A DNA stretch of 64,000 nt from Sphingomonadaceae bacterium. GTDB lineage: Bacteria; Pseudomonadota; Alphaproteobacteria; Sphingomonadales; Sphingomonadaceae. Both the position numbers and the translations under genes were made by a program. The stretch lies in contig RFPL01000003.1 in the NCBI GenBank assembly GCA_009926135.1, positions 62,001-126,000 of the forward strand, in the 5' to 3' direction. This document shows positions 18,141 through 27,526 of this stretch, one piece after another. The stretch's first letter is position 1; each line of letters starts with the position of its first letter. The notes under the pieces are model-generated. The model was not told where the DNA came from. It ran no database searches and saw nothing but the letters and a program-made list of their open reading frames with translations.

Positions 18141-18794
18141 GTGATCGCGCTCTACGGCCACCCGTTCTCGTCCTACACCTGGAAGGCGCTGATCGCCTTT
18201 TATGCCAATGCGACGCCGTTCGAATTCCGGATGATCGATCAGGACCATCCCGAACATGGTGCGGTGGTCGCGGCGGCCAGCCCGCTCGGCCAGTTCCCGG
18301 TACTGGCCGAAGGTGAACGCACGGTGTTCGAGGCCAGTTGCATTATCGAATATCTTGCACTTCACCATCCTGGCCCTGCCCAGCTGCTACCCGCCGATCC
18401 CGGCGCAGCGCTCGAAGTGCGGATGTTGGACCGGGTGTTCGATCTGGCGGTGATGACCCCGATGCAGGAGATCGTCGGCGAACACATCCGCTCGCCCGGG
18501 ATGCCTGATCCGGCGATCGAAGGCCGCGCGCGCGACAAGCTGGACCGCAGCTATCGCTGGCTCAACCAGTGGCTGGTCAAGGCCCCGCGCACCGGCGATG
18601 CGGTAACCCTGATCGAATGCGCCGCCGCGCCCAGCCTGTTCTATGCCGACTGGGTCTATCCCATCCCGATGCAGCTTGATGCGCTGCGTCAATGGCGCGC
18701 GCATCTGCTCAGCCTGCCGGCCGTGGCGCGCTGCGTGGATGAAGCCCGCCCCTATCGCCATTTCTTTCCACCCGGCGCGCCTGACCGCGATTAA
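18141..18794 (+). CDS. Glutathione S-transferase family protein
   Basis: The 217-aa protein starts at GTG with IALYGHPFSSYTWKALIAFY, a GST N-terminal domain, followed by FEASCIIEYLALHHPG (G-site) and a helical C-terminal domain ending YRHFFPPGAPDRD. It is more distant from the paralogue pair upstream. Its position, 4 bp after the PhnB-like gene and 12 bp before the SRPBCC gene, places it in the same transcription unit. Confidence 0.88.
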   Translation: MIALYGHPFSSYTWKALIAFYANATPFEFRMIDQDHPEHGAVVAAASPLGQFPVLAEGERTVFEASCIIEYLALHHPGPAQLLPADPGAALEVRMLDRVFDLAVMTPMQEIVGEHIRSPGMPDPAIEGRARDKLDRSYRWLNQWLVKAPRTGDAVTLIECAAAPSLFYADWVYPIPMQLDALRQWRAHLLSLPAVARCVDEARPYRHFFPPGAPDRD

Positions 18795-18806
18795 GAGGAT
18801 TTGCCC

Positions 18807-19244
18807 ATGAACGAACTTTCGGTCACCCGCCTGATCGCCGCCCCGCCGGAAAAGGTCTGGGACGTGCTGGTCAACCACACCAACGAATGGTGGTGCCCGG
18901 TGCCCTGGCGCGCCGAGGTTGACTGGCGCGAACGCCGCGCCGGTGCGGGAATACATACCGTGATGTACGGCCCTGACGGCGAAGTGCACCAGCACCCGGG
19001 CCTGATCCTCACCTGGGATGAAGGGCGGCGCATTGCGACGACCGATGCCATTGTCGGCGATCTTGAGCCGAACACGCCGTTCATGATCGGGATTTGGGAA
19101 ATCGCGCCTGAAGGCAATGCCACGCGCTACACCGCGCGCGCGCGCCACTGGACCGAGGAAGCGATGGTACAGCACCGAGACATGGGATTCGAGGAAGGCT
19201 GGGGCGTTTGCGCCGACCAGCTCAAGGCGCTGTGTGAAGCCTGA
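18807..19244 (+). CDS. SRPBCC (AHSA1-like) family protein
   Basis: The 145-aa protein starts at ATG 18807 after AAGAGGA. It has the START/AHSA1 pattern: SVTRLIAAPPEKVWDVLVNH, an LILTWDEGRRI strand, ATRYTARARHWTEEAMVQH and a long C-terminal helix EGWGVCADQLKALCEA. Such proteins bind hydrophobic ligands; no catalytic role is visible. It closes the eight-gene cluster and is convergent with the J-domain gene, whose stop codon is immediately adjacent. Confidence 0.88.
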   Translation: MNELSVTRLIAAPPEKVWDVLVNHTNEWWCPVPWRAEVDWRERRAGAGIHTVMYGPDGEVHQHPGLILTWDEGRRIATTDAIVGDLEPNTPFMIGIWEIAPEGNATRYTARARHWTEEAMVQHRDMGFEEGWGVCADQLKALCEA

Positions 19245-19823
19245 TCAGGCGAAAGCCGCTGCGCGGCGCAGCAGCTGATAGGCTTCAACCACTTCCTGCA
19301 ACCGCGTTTCGAAACCGCGATCGCCGCCGTTGCGATCGGGGTGATACTTGCGCACCAGCTGTGAATAGCGACCGCGCAGGTCGGTGCGGGTGGCATCAAG
19401 CGGCAGGCCCAGCACCTCCAGCGCGCGGCGTTCATCGGGCGTGACCGCGCGGCCGTCTGCGCGCTGCGCTGGTTTGCGCGCCCGCGCCCGGCCGCTGATC
19501 GCCTCCAGCGGGTCCTTGAAATCGGCCCAGCGCGGCGCCGAATCAATCCCAGCGTTGGGAGAGAACGCCCGCGTCTCGCGCTCCCAGCCGTGAATCGGGT
19601 TTTGCGCGCGCATGATTTCTTCGGCCGACATACCGGCGAACCAGTCATACCCCGCGTTGAAATCGCGCACGTGATCTAGGCAGAACCAGCGGTAATCGCC
19701 CGGCCCGTCAAACCCCGGACGGCGTTCACCAGGCGCGCGAAATTCACCGGCCTCCCGGCATCCGGGAACCATGCATTCGCGCTGGACGCCCTGCACCCGG
19801 CCATGAAAACGATCGTGCTTCAC
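19245..19823 (-). CDS. J-domain (DnaJ-like) protein with C-terminal J domain
   Basis: About 192 aa from GTG 19823. The N-terminal part holds Cys pairs (CMVPGCREAGEFRAP, WFCLDHVRDFN) specific to alphaproteobacterial proteins of this type; the C-terminal J domain (about 130-190) has EVLGLPLDATRTDLRGRY and the HPD motif in YHPDRNGG, needed to stimulate Hsp70 (DnaK). The frame stays open to 19895 and GTG 19832 is another candidate start, so the N-terminus is uncertain. It is divergent from bolA. Confidence 0.85.
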   Translation of the reverse strand: MKHDRFHGRVQGVQRECMVPGCREAGEFRAPGERRPGFDGPGDYRWFCLDHVRDFNAGYDWFAGMSAEEIMRAQNPIHGWERETRAFSPNAGIDSAPRWADFKDPLEAISGRARARKPAQRADGRAVTPDERRALEVLGLPLDATRTDLRGRYSQLVRKYHPDRNGGDRGFETRLQEVVEAYQLLRRAAAFA

Positions 19824-19861
19824 GGCTTCCACATGGCGATTGTTCGGGTAGAAGGGAAGAC

Positions 19862-20134
19862 ATGACCACGCCCATAGCGAACGAAATCCAGGCACTGCTC
19901 ACCGCGGCCTTTGCCCCCAGCCACCTCGCCGTGATCAACGACTCGGCCAAGCACCATGGCCATTCGGGGGATGACGGATCGGGCGAATCCCACTTCACCG
20001 TGGAGATAGAAAGTGCGGCCTTCGCCGGCATCGCGCGGCTCCAGCGCCAGCGCATGGTCAATGCCGCATTGGGGGATATTCCCGGCCAGCGGGTCCACGC
20101 GCTGGCCGTGAAAGCGAGAGCACCGGGCGAATGA
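19862..20134 (+). CDS. BolA family protein
   Basis: The 90-aa protein has the BolA core: LAVINDSAKHHGH, the SHFTVEIESAAFAG strand and LQRQRMVNAALGD helix. BolA proteins partner monothiol glutaredoxins in [2Fe-2S] transfer; the invariant C-terminal His is present in [20 protein letters not shown] precedes the ATG. Divergence from a J-domain gene is a conserved arrangement in related genomes as far as I recall. The stop overlaps the pirin gene start. Confidence 0.93.
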   Translation: MTTPIANEIQALLTAAFAPSHLAVINDSAKHHGHSGDDGSGESHFTVEIESAAFAGIARLQRQRMVNAALGDIPGQRVHALAVKARAPGE

Positions 20135-21012
20135 CCATCCTGACCACGATCCAGCCGGTAACGCATGACCTGGGCGCATTTCAGGTGCGCCGCGTTCTGC
20201 CTTCGCCGCGCCGGATCATGGTCGGGCCGTTCATCTTTGTCGATCAGTTCGGGCCCGCCGTCCTTCCGCCCGGCGTGGCGATGGATGTCCGCCCGCACCC
20301 CCACATCGGGCTGGCCACCGTCACCTGGCTGTTCGAGGGCGCTATCAATCACCGTGACAGCCTTGGCACCTTCGCCACGATCCGCCCGGGCCAGGTCAAC
20401 CTGATGACCGCCGGGCGCGGCATCGTCCATTCCGAGCGCGGCCTGCCAGCCGAACGTGATCTGGCCAAGCCGATGTATGGCATGCAAACCTGGCTCGCCC
20501 TGCCCGACGGCCGGGAAGAGATCGACCCCGCCTTCGAGGCGGTAGCTGACCTGCCGCTGATCGAGGACAGCTGCGTTTCCGCCCGCGTCATCATGGGCAG
20601 CCTGTGGGGCCGCACCGCCCGCACCACCCAGCATTCGCCAACGATCTACGCCGAGATCGTGCTAGCGCCGGGCGGCGCAATCCCGCTCGACAGCGAGGCC
20701 GAGGAGCGCGCCGTCATGCTGGTTGGCGGCGAGGCCAGCGTCGATGGCGTGGCGCTGGAGCTTTACGAACTGGCTGTGCTTGCGCCGGATCAGGCCATGC
20801 GCTTGGCCAGCGATAAGGGCGGACGGGTCATGCTGCTGGGCGGCAGCGCCATCGGCAGCCCGCGCCACGTCTGGTGGAACTTCGTGTCTTCCAGCCGCGA
20901 ACGGATCAACCAGGCCAAGGATGACTGGCGGCAAGGCCGCTTTCCAAAGGTGCCGGGCGACGAGGATGAATTCATCCCGATCCCACAGGTGCCGCTGACC
21001 AACAGCGATTAG
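20131..21012 (+). CDS. Pirin family protein (bicupin)
   Basis: The 293-aa protein has the pirin metal-binding cupin: RPHPHIGLATVTWLFEG with the HxH pair, HRDSLG and GIVHSERG. A C-terminal pirin domain (about 170-285) follows, with SEAEERAVMLVGGEASVDG. Some pirins have quercetinase activity, others act as redox-sensing cofactors; function here is open. It is coupled to bolA by a 4-base overlap, and an SDR gene begins 24 bp downstream. Confidence 0.92.
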   Translation: MTILTTIQPVTHDLGAFQVRRVLPSPRRIMVGPFIFVDQFGPAVLPPGVAMDVRPHPHIGLATVTWLFEGAINHRDSLGTFATIRPGQVNLMTAGRGIVHSERGLPAERDLAKPMYGMQTWLALPDGREEIDPAFEAVADLPLIEDSCVSARVIMGSLWGRTARTTQHSPTIYAEIVLAPGGAIPLDSEAEERAVMLVGGEASVDGVALELYELAVLAPDQAMRLASDKGGRVMLLGGSAIGSPRHVWWNFVSSSRERINQAKDDWRQGRFPKVPGDEDEFIPIPQVPLTNSD

Positions 21013-21036
21013 ACACAAGCTATCAGGGAGAGAACA

Positions 21037-21855
21037 ATGAGCTTCAAGGGACAGACCGCCTGGATCACGGGCGCTTCATCCGGCATCGGCGCCGCATTGG
21101 CGAAAGCACTGGCAGCGCAGGGCGCGCGGCTGGTGCTGTCGGGCCGCAAGGTTGCGGCGCTGGAAGCGGTCGCGGCGGACTGTGGCGGCGATTGCCTGAT
21201 CCTGCCCTTCGAGACCACCGACATCGCGGCACTGGCGCCAGCAGTCGAGCGGGCGTGGAGCTGGTCGGGCGGTGTGGACCTGCTGGTCAACAATGCCGGC
21301 ATCTCGCAGCGCAGCCTGGCGGTGGAGACCGATTACTCGGTTTACCAGCGGATCATTGATGTCGACCTGCTCGCCCCGATCGCGCTGACGCAGGCGATCC
21401 TGCCGCGCATGGTTGGGCGCGGCTCGGGCCGGCTGGCCTATATCTCGTCGATCGCCGGCAAGGTCGGGGTGCCAATGCGCACCGCCTATTGCGCCGCCAA
21501 GTTCGGGATCGCCGGCTATGCCGACGCGCTGCGCGCCGAAGTGGCGCACCTTGGCTTGCAGGTTCACAATATCTACCCCGGCTCGGTCCGGACCGACGTA
21601 TCACGCAACGCCCTGACCTCGGACGGGTCCAAGCGCGGCGTATCGGACAAGGTGATCGACAACGGGATCGAACCGGCTGTCGCCGTCGCCCAGATGATCG
21701 AGGAAATGCTGGCCGGCGCACGCGAGATCATCGTGGCCGAGGGCGCGGAAAAGGTGATGGGTGAAACGCGCCGCACGCCCGATGCGCTGCTGGACCAGAT
21801 TGGCGGCTTCATGACCGCCGGCTATGTTCAGCGGATGAACGAAGGGGCGCAGTAA
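21037..21855 (+). CDS. Short-chain dehydrogenase/reductase
   Basis: This 272-aa SDR has the nucleotide-binding TGASSGIG (11-18), NNAG (85-88), and the catalytic Ser138, Tyr151 and Lys155 (YCAAK). Arg37 following the second strand favours NADP(H). A long C-terminal stretch (after 200) resembles the DHRS7B group that acts on lipids. GGGAGAGAAC precedes the ATG. The stop shares one base with the next start, so it is probably co-transcribed with the hydrolase. Confidence 0.92.
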   Translation: MSFKGQTAWITGASSGIGAALAKALAAQGARLVLSGRKVAALEAVAADCGGDCLILPFETTDIAALAPAVERAWSWSGGVDLLVNNAGISQRSLAVETDYSVYQRIIDVDLLAPIALTQAILPRMVGRGSGRLAYISSIAGKVGVPMRTAYCAAKFGIAGYADALRAEVAHLGLQVHNIYPGSVRTDVSRNALTSDGSKRGVSDKVIDNGIEPAVAVAQMIEEMLAGAREIIVAEGAEKVMGETRRTPDALLDQIGGFMTAGYVQRMNEGAQ

Positions 21856-22760
21856 TGGAGCAGGTTCGGGTCAAGCTGGCGAACGGGATCGAGCTTGATG
21901 TGGTGGACACGGGCCCGCGAGATGGCCCGGTCCTGATCTTCCTCCACGGCTTTCCCGACAGCCACCGCACGTGGCGGCACCAGATCGCGCACCTGTCGGA
22001 TCGCTATCGCTGCATCGCGCCGGACCAGCGCGGCTATCGCGGTTCGTCAAAGCCCAAGGGGGCGGAGAATTACACGCCGGACAAGCTGATCGGCGACGTA
22101 TTCCAACTCGCCGATGCGCTTGGCGCCGGGCCATTCACCATTGTCGGGCATGACTGGGGCGGCGCGATTGCCTGGGGCGTGGCAATCATGGGGCAATTGA
22201 ATGGCCGGGTCACCCGCGCCGTGGTGATGAACGCCCCGCACCCCGTGATCTTCCCCAAGCTGCTCTACACCAATCGCCAGCAGCGGCAGGCCAGCCAGTA
22301 TTTCCGGGTGTTCCGCGATCCCGCCAGCGATGCTCTGGTGGAGCAGTTCGGCTTGGGCGGCGTTTTGCTCGAGGCCTTTGGCGAAGTGCCGGAAAACCCG
22401 AAGATGGACCCGGCCGAGCGCGCCGCGCTGATGGAAGACTATGCCAACCGCGACGCCGCCATTGCCATGCTCAACTGGTACCGCGCGAGCCCCATGGAAG
22501 TGCTCGACATGGACGCGCCATATGAGCTTCCCGCCGGGTGGACGCCGCCCAAGCTCCCGCAGCTGAGCATTCCGACGCTGGTGGTCTGGGCGATGGAGGA
22601 TACCGCCCTGCCCGCCGCCAACCTGGACGGGCTGGACGATGTAATCGAGGATCTGACGCTGGTGCAGGTGCCCGGCTGCGGTCACTTCGTGCAGTGGGAG
22701 GCCCCCGACGCGGTAAACGCCGCGCTCGATGGATTTCTGGCGCGGACCAGCAATGGCTGA
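21855..22760 (+). CDS. Alpha/beta hydrolase, epoxide-hydrolase-like
   Basis: The 301-aa protein has HGFPDSHRTW (oxyanion HG, 31-40), nucleophile Asp100 in VGHDWGGAIAW, and His277 in CGHFVQWE. An Asp nucleophile in GHDWGG is the mark of epoxide hydrolases and haloalkane dehalogenases; the cap domain (about 135-225, with Tyr in LNWYRASPM) supports epoxide hydrolase. It follows the SDR with a one-base overlap and overlaps ltrA by 8 bases. Confidence 0.9.
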   Translation: MEQVRVKLANGIELDVVDTGPRDGPVLIFLHGFPDSHRTWRHQIAHLSDRYRCIAPDQRGYRGSSKPKGAENYTPDKLIGDVFQLADALGAGPFTIVGHDWGGAIAWGVAIMGQLNGRVTRAVVMNAPHPVIFPKLLYTNRQQRQASQYFRVFRDPASDALVEQFGLGGVLLEAFGEVPENPKMDPAERAALMEDYANRDAAIAMLNWYRASPMEVLDMDAPYELPAGWTPPKLPQLSIPTLVVWAMEDTALPAANLDGLDDVIEDLTLVQVPGCGHFVQWEAPDAVNAALDGFLARTSNG

Positions 22761-24030
22761 GCCGCAGCGCGGCGGGATCGGGGCGGCGCTGGCTGCGGCC
22801 GAGGCGAAGAGCCGCCGCTCGCTGCTGCGCAATCACGGTGGCGGCCACGCGCCGGTCAGCTTCCTCGAGCTGTTCTTCGACCTGGTCTTCGTTTTCGCGA
22901 TCACCCAGCTGTCGCACTTCCTGAAAGACCACCTGACGTGGCTGGGCTTTGCCCAGGCGCTGGTGCTGTTCCTGGCGGTCTGGTGGGCCTGGATGTACAC
23001 CACCTGGGCCACCAACTGGGCCGATCCCGAGCGGTTCGAGATCAGGATCATGCTATTGGCGCTGATGGCGCTGAGCCTGCTGATGGCAGTCGCCCTGCCC
23101 TATGGCTTCAGCAAATACGCCTGGCTGTTCGCGGCGAGTTACATCCTGCTGCAACTGGGGCGGACGACGTTCATGGCGCTCGTGCTCCACCGCGAGAACC
23201 GCGCCAATACCCGCAACATGGTGCGGATCGGAGTGTGGTTCTGCTATGCCGCGCCGTTCTGGCTGATCGGTGTGCTGCGGCCCGAGGAAGAGCGGCTGGC
23301 CTGGTGGCTGCTGGCCGTGGTGATCGAATACCTTGGCCCAATCACCCTGTTCCCGGTCCCGGGCCTGGGCCGTTCCAAGGCTTCCGACTGGGACATTTCC
23401 GGCAGCCACATGGCCGAACGCTGCGGCCTGTTCATCATCATCGCGCTGGGCGAAGGGATCATCATCACCGGGGCGACCTTTGCCGATGCGGCGATGGAGA
23501 CGGGCCGCGTACTGGCCTTTGCGCTGGCTTTCCTGTCATCCGTGCTGATGTGGTGGCTCTATTTCGACATGGGCCAGAAACGCGGGTCGGATCACATCAG
23601 CGAGAATGCCGAGGTCGGCCGCGTCGCGCGTAATGCCTATACCTACCTGCACATGCCGATCGTGCTGGGGATCGTGATCCTGGCCGTGGCCGATGCCAAG
23701 CTGCTGGGGATGTGGGACCAGCCGGCCGATGGCAAGCTGGCGCTGGTGCTGTGCGGCGGCGGCGCACTCTTCCTGGTCGGCCTGGGCCTGTTCAAGCGCA
23801 ACTCGAACGCACTGGGCAACTTTCCGCTTTCGCATCTGGTCGGAACGCTGCTGTTCGTCGGCCTGGGCCTAGCCGCCTGGCGCGGGAGCCTCTCGACCTT
23901 GCAGGTCGGCGGGCTGGGCGCGGCGATCCTGGCACTGGTTTCTGGCTGGGAATGGATCTCCTACCACGGCGGGTGGAAGGAGCGGATCGACGATACGGTC
24001 GCCTGGTTCAGGCTTGCCAGTCAATACTAG
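22753..24030 (+). CDS. Low temperature requirement protein A (LtrA) family membrane protein
   Basis: From ATG 22753 the protein has 425 aa. LtrA hallmarks are SFLELFFDLVFVFAITQLSH near the N-terminus (about 45-65) and ERCGLFIIIALGEGIIITG in the middle. I count about ten to twelve hydrophobic segments. LtrA was named for cold growth of Listeria, but the biochemical role is unknown; a transporter-like fold is suspected. The last 23 bases overlap the convergent DUF2332 gene. Confidence 0.92.
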   Translation: MAEPQRGGIGAALAAAEAKSRRSLLRNHGGGHAPVSFLELFFDLVFVFAITQLSHFLKDHLTWLGFAQALVLFLAVWWAWMYTTWATNWADPERFEIRIMLLALMALSLLMAVALPYGFSKYAWLFAASYILLQLGRTTFMALVLHRENRANTRNMVRIGVWFCYAAPFWLIGVLRPEEERLAWWLLAVVIEYLGPITLFPVPGLGRSKASDWDISGSHMAERCGLFIIIALGEGIIITGATFADAAMETGRVLAFALAFLSSVLMWWLYFDMGQKRGSDHISENAEVGRVARNAYTYLHMPIVLGIVILAVADAKLLGMWDQPADGKLALVLCGGGALFLVGLGLFKRNSNALGNFPLSHLVGTLLFVGLGLAAWRGSLSTLQVGGLGAAILALVSGWEWISYHGGWKERIDDTVAWFRLASQY

Positions 24031-25090
24031 CGCCGTGCGGGTGCGCCCGGGCCAGCATCACAGGTGCGCCCCCGCCGGGCCAATAGCGCACCACCAGTTC
24101 ATGCAGGTGCAGGACTCGGTTGGCCTCCTGCGCGATCCACGCGAGCGGGCGCTCCGGCGTCGCACGTGCCCCGGCAGCTTCCATCGCCGCCGTTACGCGG
24201 GCCTGCTGGTCCTCGGGCACATATTGCCAAACGATCGAATGCATCAGCACCCGGGTCGTCCCGGCCGCATGCGGCTTTGCCAGTTCGGCATCAACGAAAT
24301 CCGCCGCATTCATTTCAACCAGGTCGGGCGGTGATTTGCCCGCCTCGGCAATCGCCGCCGCCATGCGTTCGAACCGCACACCATGCTCCGGCCAGATATA
24401 GGCCTTGAGGCGCAAGGCTGCTGCGGGATCAGTCAGGTCGACCGGAGCCACATCACAGCCCCGCGTCGCGGCGATCTCGATCGCATGGTCTGGGGGCGGA
24501 TTGCCCTGCCAGTGCGGCTTGAACTGCATCGCCCCTGGCCGCGGACCCACCTGCACGCCGCCCAGATCATAGTGATAGCGGTCCAGCATCAGGTTGATCC
24601 CGGCGCTGGAGCCGATCTCCAGGCACTGGAAGCGCGGCGGCAGGCCTTGCCTGACGAGCCACAGCATCGCCGCAATGAAATTGCTGGAACGCCCCGCCTC
24701 GTTGGTCTGCGGCGGACCATCGAGCCACGGGAGCAAGTCAGCCTCATGCGCATGGATCGCAGCTGCAACAATCGCGGCATCGTCCACCCCGGGGCAATCT
24801 TCATAGATCGCTGCAAGGGCCGGATCGGCTCCCTTCAGGTGCAAGGCATGGATTCCCCCGGCGATTCTCAGCGGCAGGGCATCGGCCAGCGGTGCGCCCG
24901 GCCAGGCCCGGATCGCATCGAGCAGCGCACCGCCCTCACCGCGGGCCAGCAGATCGCGCAGGGCCGCAACCACGCGAGCGGTCACGGTCGCCCCGGCCTG
25001 GGTGCAATAGGCCACCTGGTTATCGAAGGCTGCCACGACAATGCCTTCGCCCTTCGCGTTAATATCGATGAACTGATAGCCCTGGACCAT
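24008..25090 (-). CDS. DUF2332 domain-containing protein
   Basis: The 360-aa protein fits DUF2332: FDNQVAYCTQAG, LEIGSSAGINLMLDRY (about 180-195), and HSIVWQYVPEDQQARV near the C-terminus. The GSSAG motif is reminiscent of the glycine-rich AdoMet loop of methyltransferases, and the family is sometimes placed near that fold, but no reaction is established. Single gene, divergent from hisG with a 47-bp spacer and convergent overlap with ltrA. Confidence 0.88.
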   Translation of the reverse strand: MVQGYQFIDINAKGEGIVVAAFDNQVAYCTQAGATVTARVVAALRDLLARGEGGALLDAIRAWPGAPLADALPLRIAGGIHALHLKGADPALAAIYEDCPGVDDAAIVAAAIHAHEADLLPWLDGPPQTNEAGRSSNFIAAMLWLVRQGLPPRFQCLEIGSSAGINLMLDRYHYDLGGVQVGPRPGAMQFKPHWQGNPPPDHAIEIAATRGCDVAPVDLTDPAAALRLKAYIWPEHGVRFERMAAAIAEAGKSPPDLVEMNAADFVDAELAKPHAAGTTRVLMHSIVWQYVPEDQQARVTAAMEAAGARATPERPLAWIAQEANRVLHLHELVVRYWPGGGAPVMLARAHPHGASIDWQA

Positions 25091-25137
25091 AGGCGCTCCT
25101 TGCCCTTTCGCCCCGCCCCGCCTAAACGCGCGGCGCT

Positions 25138-25791
25138 ATGTCGAACCTGCTGACCTTCGCCGTGCCCAAGGGCCGCATTCTGGACGAGGCGCTGCCATTG
25201 ATGGCCCGCGCCGGAGTGGTGCCAGAGGCGGGGTTCCACGACAAGGGCAACCGCGCCCTCTCCTTCGCGTGTGTAGGCTCTGACATGCGGGTGATCCGCG
25301 TGCGTGCTTTCGATGTGGCGACCTTTGTGGCGCACGGCGCCGCGCAAGTCGGGATCGTCGGCTCGGACGTGGTCGAGGAATTCGCCTATCCCGATCTCTA
25401 TGCCCCCGTCGACCTAGCGATCGGCCATTGCCGCCTGTCGGTTGCCGAACCCGTGGGCCAGGCCGGCGCACCGCTGTCCAGCCACCTGCGCGTTGCCAGC
25501 AAATATCCCAACCTGACCCGCCGCCACTTCGAGCAGATGGGCGTTCAAGCCGAAGTCGTGAAGCTTAACGGCGCAATGGAACTCGCGCCCGGTCTGGGTC
25601 TGGCCAGCCGGATCGTCGACCTGGTTTCGACCGGACGGACGCTGCAGGACAACGGGCTGGTCGAGACCAGCACGATCCTGGAGATTTCGGCCCGGCTGAT
25701 CGTCAACCGCGCCGCGCTCAAGACCGATCCCCGCGTCGGTGCGCTGGTCGAGGCGTTCCGCGCGCTCGCCACCCCGGCGGAGGCGGCGTAA
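25138..25791 (+). CDS. hisG: ATP phosphoribosyltransferase, short form (catalytic subunit)
   Basis: The 217-aa enzyme catalyses the first step of histidine synthesis. It has [27 protein letters not shown] and the PRPP loop [13 protein letters not shown]. The C-terminal regulatory ACT-like domain of long HisG (about 290 aa) is missing, so activity should depend on HisZ, which is not in the window. The stop shares one base with hisD. The order hisG-hisD-nusB-thiL is tight, with every junction overlapping. Confidence 0.96.
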   Translation: MSNLLTFAVPKGRILDEALPLMARAGVVPEAGFHDKGNRALSFACVGSDMRVIRVRAFDVATFVAHGAAQVGIVGSDVVEEFAYPDLYAPVDLAIGHCRLSVAEPVGQAGAPLSSHLRVASKYPNLTRRHFEQMGVQAEVVKLNGAMELAPGLGLASRIVDLVSTGRTLQDNGLVETSTILEISARLIVNRAALKTDPRVGALVEAFRALATPAEAA

Positions 25792-27086
25792 TGCTGCGGC
25801 TCAATGCCCGCGATCCCGGCTTCGCGGCGGCCTTCCGCAAGCTGGTCGCTGACCGGCGCGAAAGCGATGCCAATGTTGCACGCGACGTGCAGATCATCCT
25901 CGACGATGTCCGCGCTCGCGGCGATGCGGCGCTGATCGAGTTGACCCGCAAGTTCGACCAGCACGACCTCGCCACTGAGGCCGATTGGCGGATCGACGCG
26001 GCCACCTGCCGCGAGGCTTTCGACAATCTTACGCCCGACCTGCGCGCCGCGCTCGAACTCGCGGCCAAGCGCATCCGCGCCTTCCACGAAGGCCAGAGGC
26101 CAGCGAACCGCGACGAGACTGACAAGCATGGCGTACGCATGGGTGCACGCTGGGGCGCGGTCGATGCGGCCGGGCTTTACGTGCCCGGCGGCCGTGCTGC
26201 CTATCCCTCATCGCTGCTGATGAACGCCATCCCCGCAAAGGTTGCCGGGGTTGAGCGGCTGGTGGTTGTCACTCCCAGCCCCAAGGGCCTGGTCAACCCG
26301 CTGGTCCTCGCCGCCGCGCATCTTGCCGGCGTCGATGAAGTCTGGCGGATCGGCGGTGCGCAAGCAGTGGGCGCGCTGGCCTATGGGACCGAGCGGATCA
26401 AGCCGGTCGATGTCATCGTCGGCCCGGGCAATGCCTGGGTAGCGGAAGCCAAGCGCCAGCTCTATGGCGTGGTCGGCATCGACATGGTTGCCGGGCCCAG
26501 CGAAATCCTGCTGATCGCGGACGGCAAGAACTCGCCCGAATGGACCGCCGCCGACCTGCTCAGCCAAGCCGAGCACGATCCATCGGCGCAGTCGATCCTG
26601 ATCACCGATGATCCGGTCTTTGCCGATATCGTGGCGGACCGGATCGGGGTGGAGCTTGCCATGCTGCCGACCGCGCGGGTCGCCAGCGAAAGCTGGAACA
26701 CTCACGGCACCATCATCGAGGTGGCCGACCTGCTGGCCGATGCTCCGGCGCTCGCCAATGCGCTGGCCGCAGAGCACGTCCAGATCGCGACCGATGATCC
26801 GCAGGCACTGTTCGACCGGATCCGCCACGCCGGCTCGGCCTTCCTGGGCCGGATGACCCCCGAGGCCGTGGGCGACTATGTTGCCGGCCCGAACCACGTG
26901 CTGCCGACCGGACGCCGCGCGCGGTTCTCGTCCGGGCTGTCGGTGCTTGATTTCATGAAGCGCACCAGCTTCATCCAGCTTGATGCCAAGGCCTTGAAGG
27001 CCATCGGCCCCGCCGCGGTCGAGCTGGCCAATGCCGAAGGGCTGACCGCCCATGCGCGCTCGATCGAAGTGAGACTGGGAATATGA
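25791..27086 (+). CDS. hisD: Histidinol dehydrogenase
   Basis: The 431-aa zinc enzyme performs the last two oxidations of histidine synthesis. Characteristic segments are VDAAGLYVPGGRAAYPSS, the signature IDMVAGPSEILLIAD, and LSQAEHDP with the Gln and His zinc ligands; C-terminal VAGPNHVLPTGRRARFSSGL is conserved. Length is typical. Start ATG overlaps hisG by one base and the stop overlaps nusB by 4 bases. Confidence 0.98.
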   Translation: MLRLNARDPGFAAAFRKLVADRRESDANVARDVQIILDDVRARGDAALIELTRKFDQHDLATEADWRIDAATCREAFDNLTPDLRAALELAAKRIRAFHEGQRPANRDETDKHGVRMGARWGAVDAAGLYVPGGRAAYPSSLLMNAIPAKVAGVERLVVVTPSPKGLVNPLVLAAAHLAGVDEVWRIGGAQAVGALAYGTERIKPVDVIVGPGNAWVAEAKRQLYGVVGIDMVAGPSEILLIADGKNSPEWTAADLLSQAEHDPSAQSILITDDPVFADIVADRIGVELAMLPTARVASESWNTHGTIIEVADLLADAPALANALAAEHVQIATDDPQALFDRIRHAGSAFLGRMTPEAVGDYVAGPNHVLPTGRRARFSSGLSVLDFMKRTSFIQLDAKALKAIGPAAVELANAEGLTAHARSIEVRLGI

Positions 27087-27526
27087 GCAAGTCCAAAGCC
27101 CGCCCCGCCGCCCGCCTTGCGGCGGTCCAGGCGCTGTATCAGCACGCGATGGAAGGCACGCCGCTGGCATCCTTGCTTGACGAATTCCACCGCCACCGGC
27201 TGGGCGCGGAAATCGAGGGCGATCAGTATGCCGCGGCCGAGGTCGCCTTCTTCGATGCCATCGTGAAGGGCGTGATCGCCCGCTATGAGGAAATCGACGA
27301 CCTGCTCTCCGCCCGCCTCGCCGAAGGCTGGAAGCTGGAACGCCTTGACCGGACCATGCTGCAGATCCTGCGCGCCGGCACCTGGGAGCTTCTGGCTCGC
27401 GCTGACGTCCCCACCGGCACCGCCATCAGCGAATATGTCGATGTGGCTCACGCCTTCTTCGATGCGCGCGAAGCCAAGTTCGTCAACGGTGTGCTTGATG
27501 CCGTGGCCAAGGACGTGCGCGGCTGA
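27083..27526 (+). CDS. nusB: Transcription antitermination factor NusB
   Basis: The 147-aa all-helical protein has ARLAAVQALYQHAMEG at the N-terminus and the C-terminal DVAHAFFDAREAKFVNGVLD motif. NusB with NusE (S10) binds boxA RNA and promotes rRNA antitermination; rpsJ for S10 is also in this window, at 62190-62501. It is embedded between hisD and thiL in a tight unit. Confidence 0.96.
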   Translation: MSKSKARPAARLAAVQALYQHAMEGTPLASLLDEFHRHRLGAEIEGDQYAAAEVAFFDAIVKGVIARYEEIDDLLSARLAEGWKLERLDRTMLQILRAGTWELLARADVPTGTAISEYVDVAHAFFDAREAKFVNGVLDAVAKDVRG

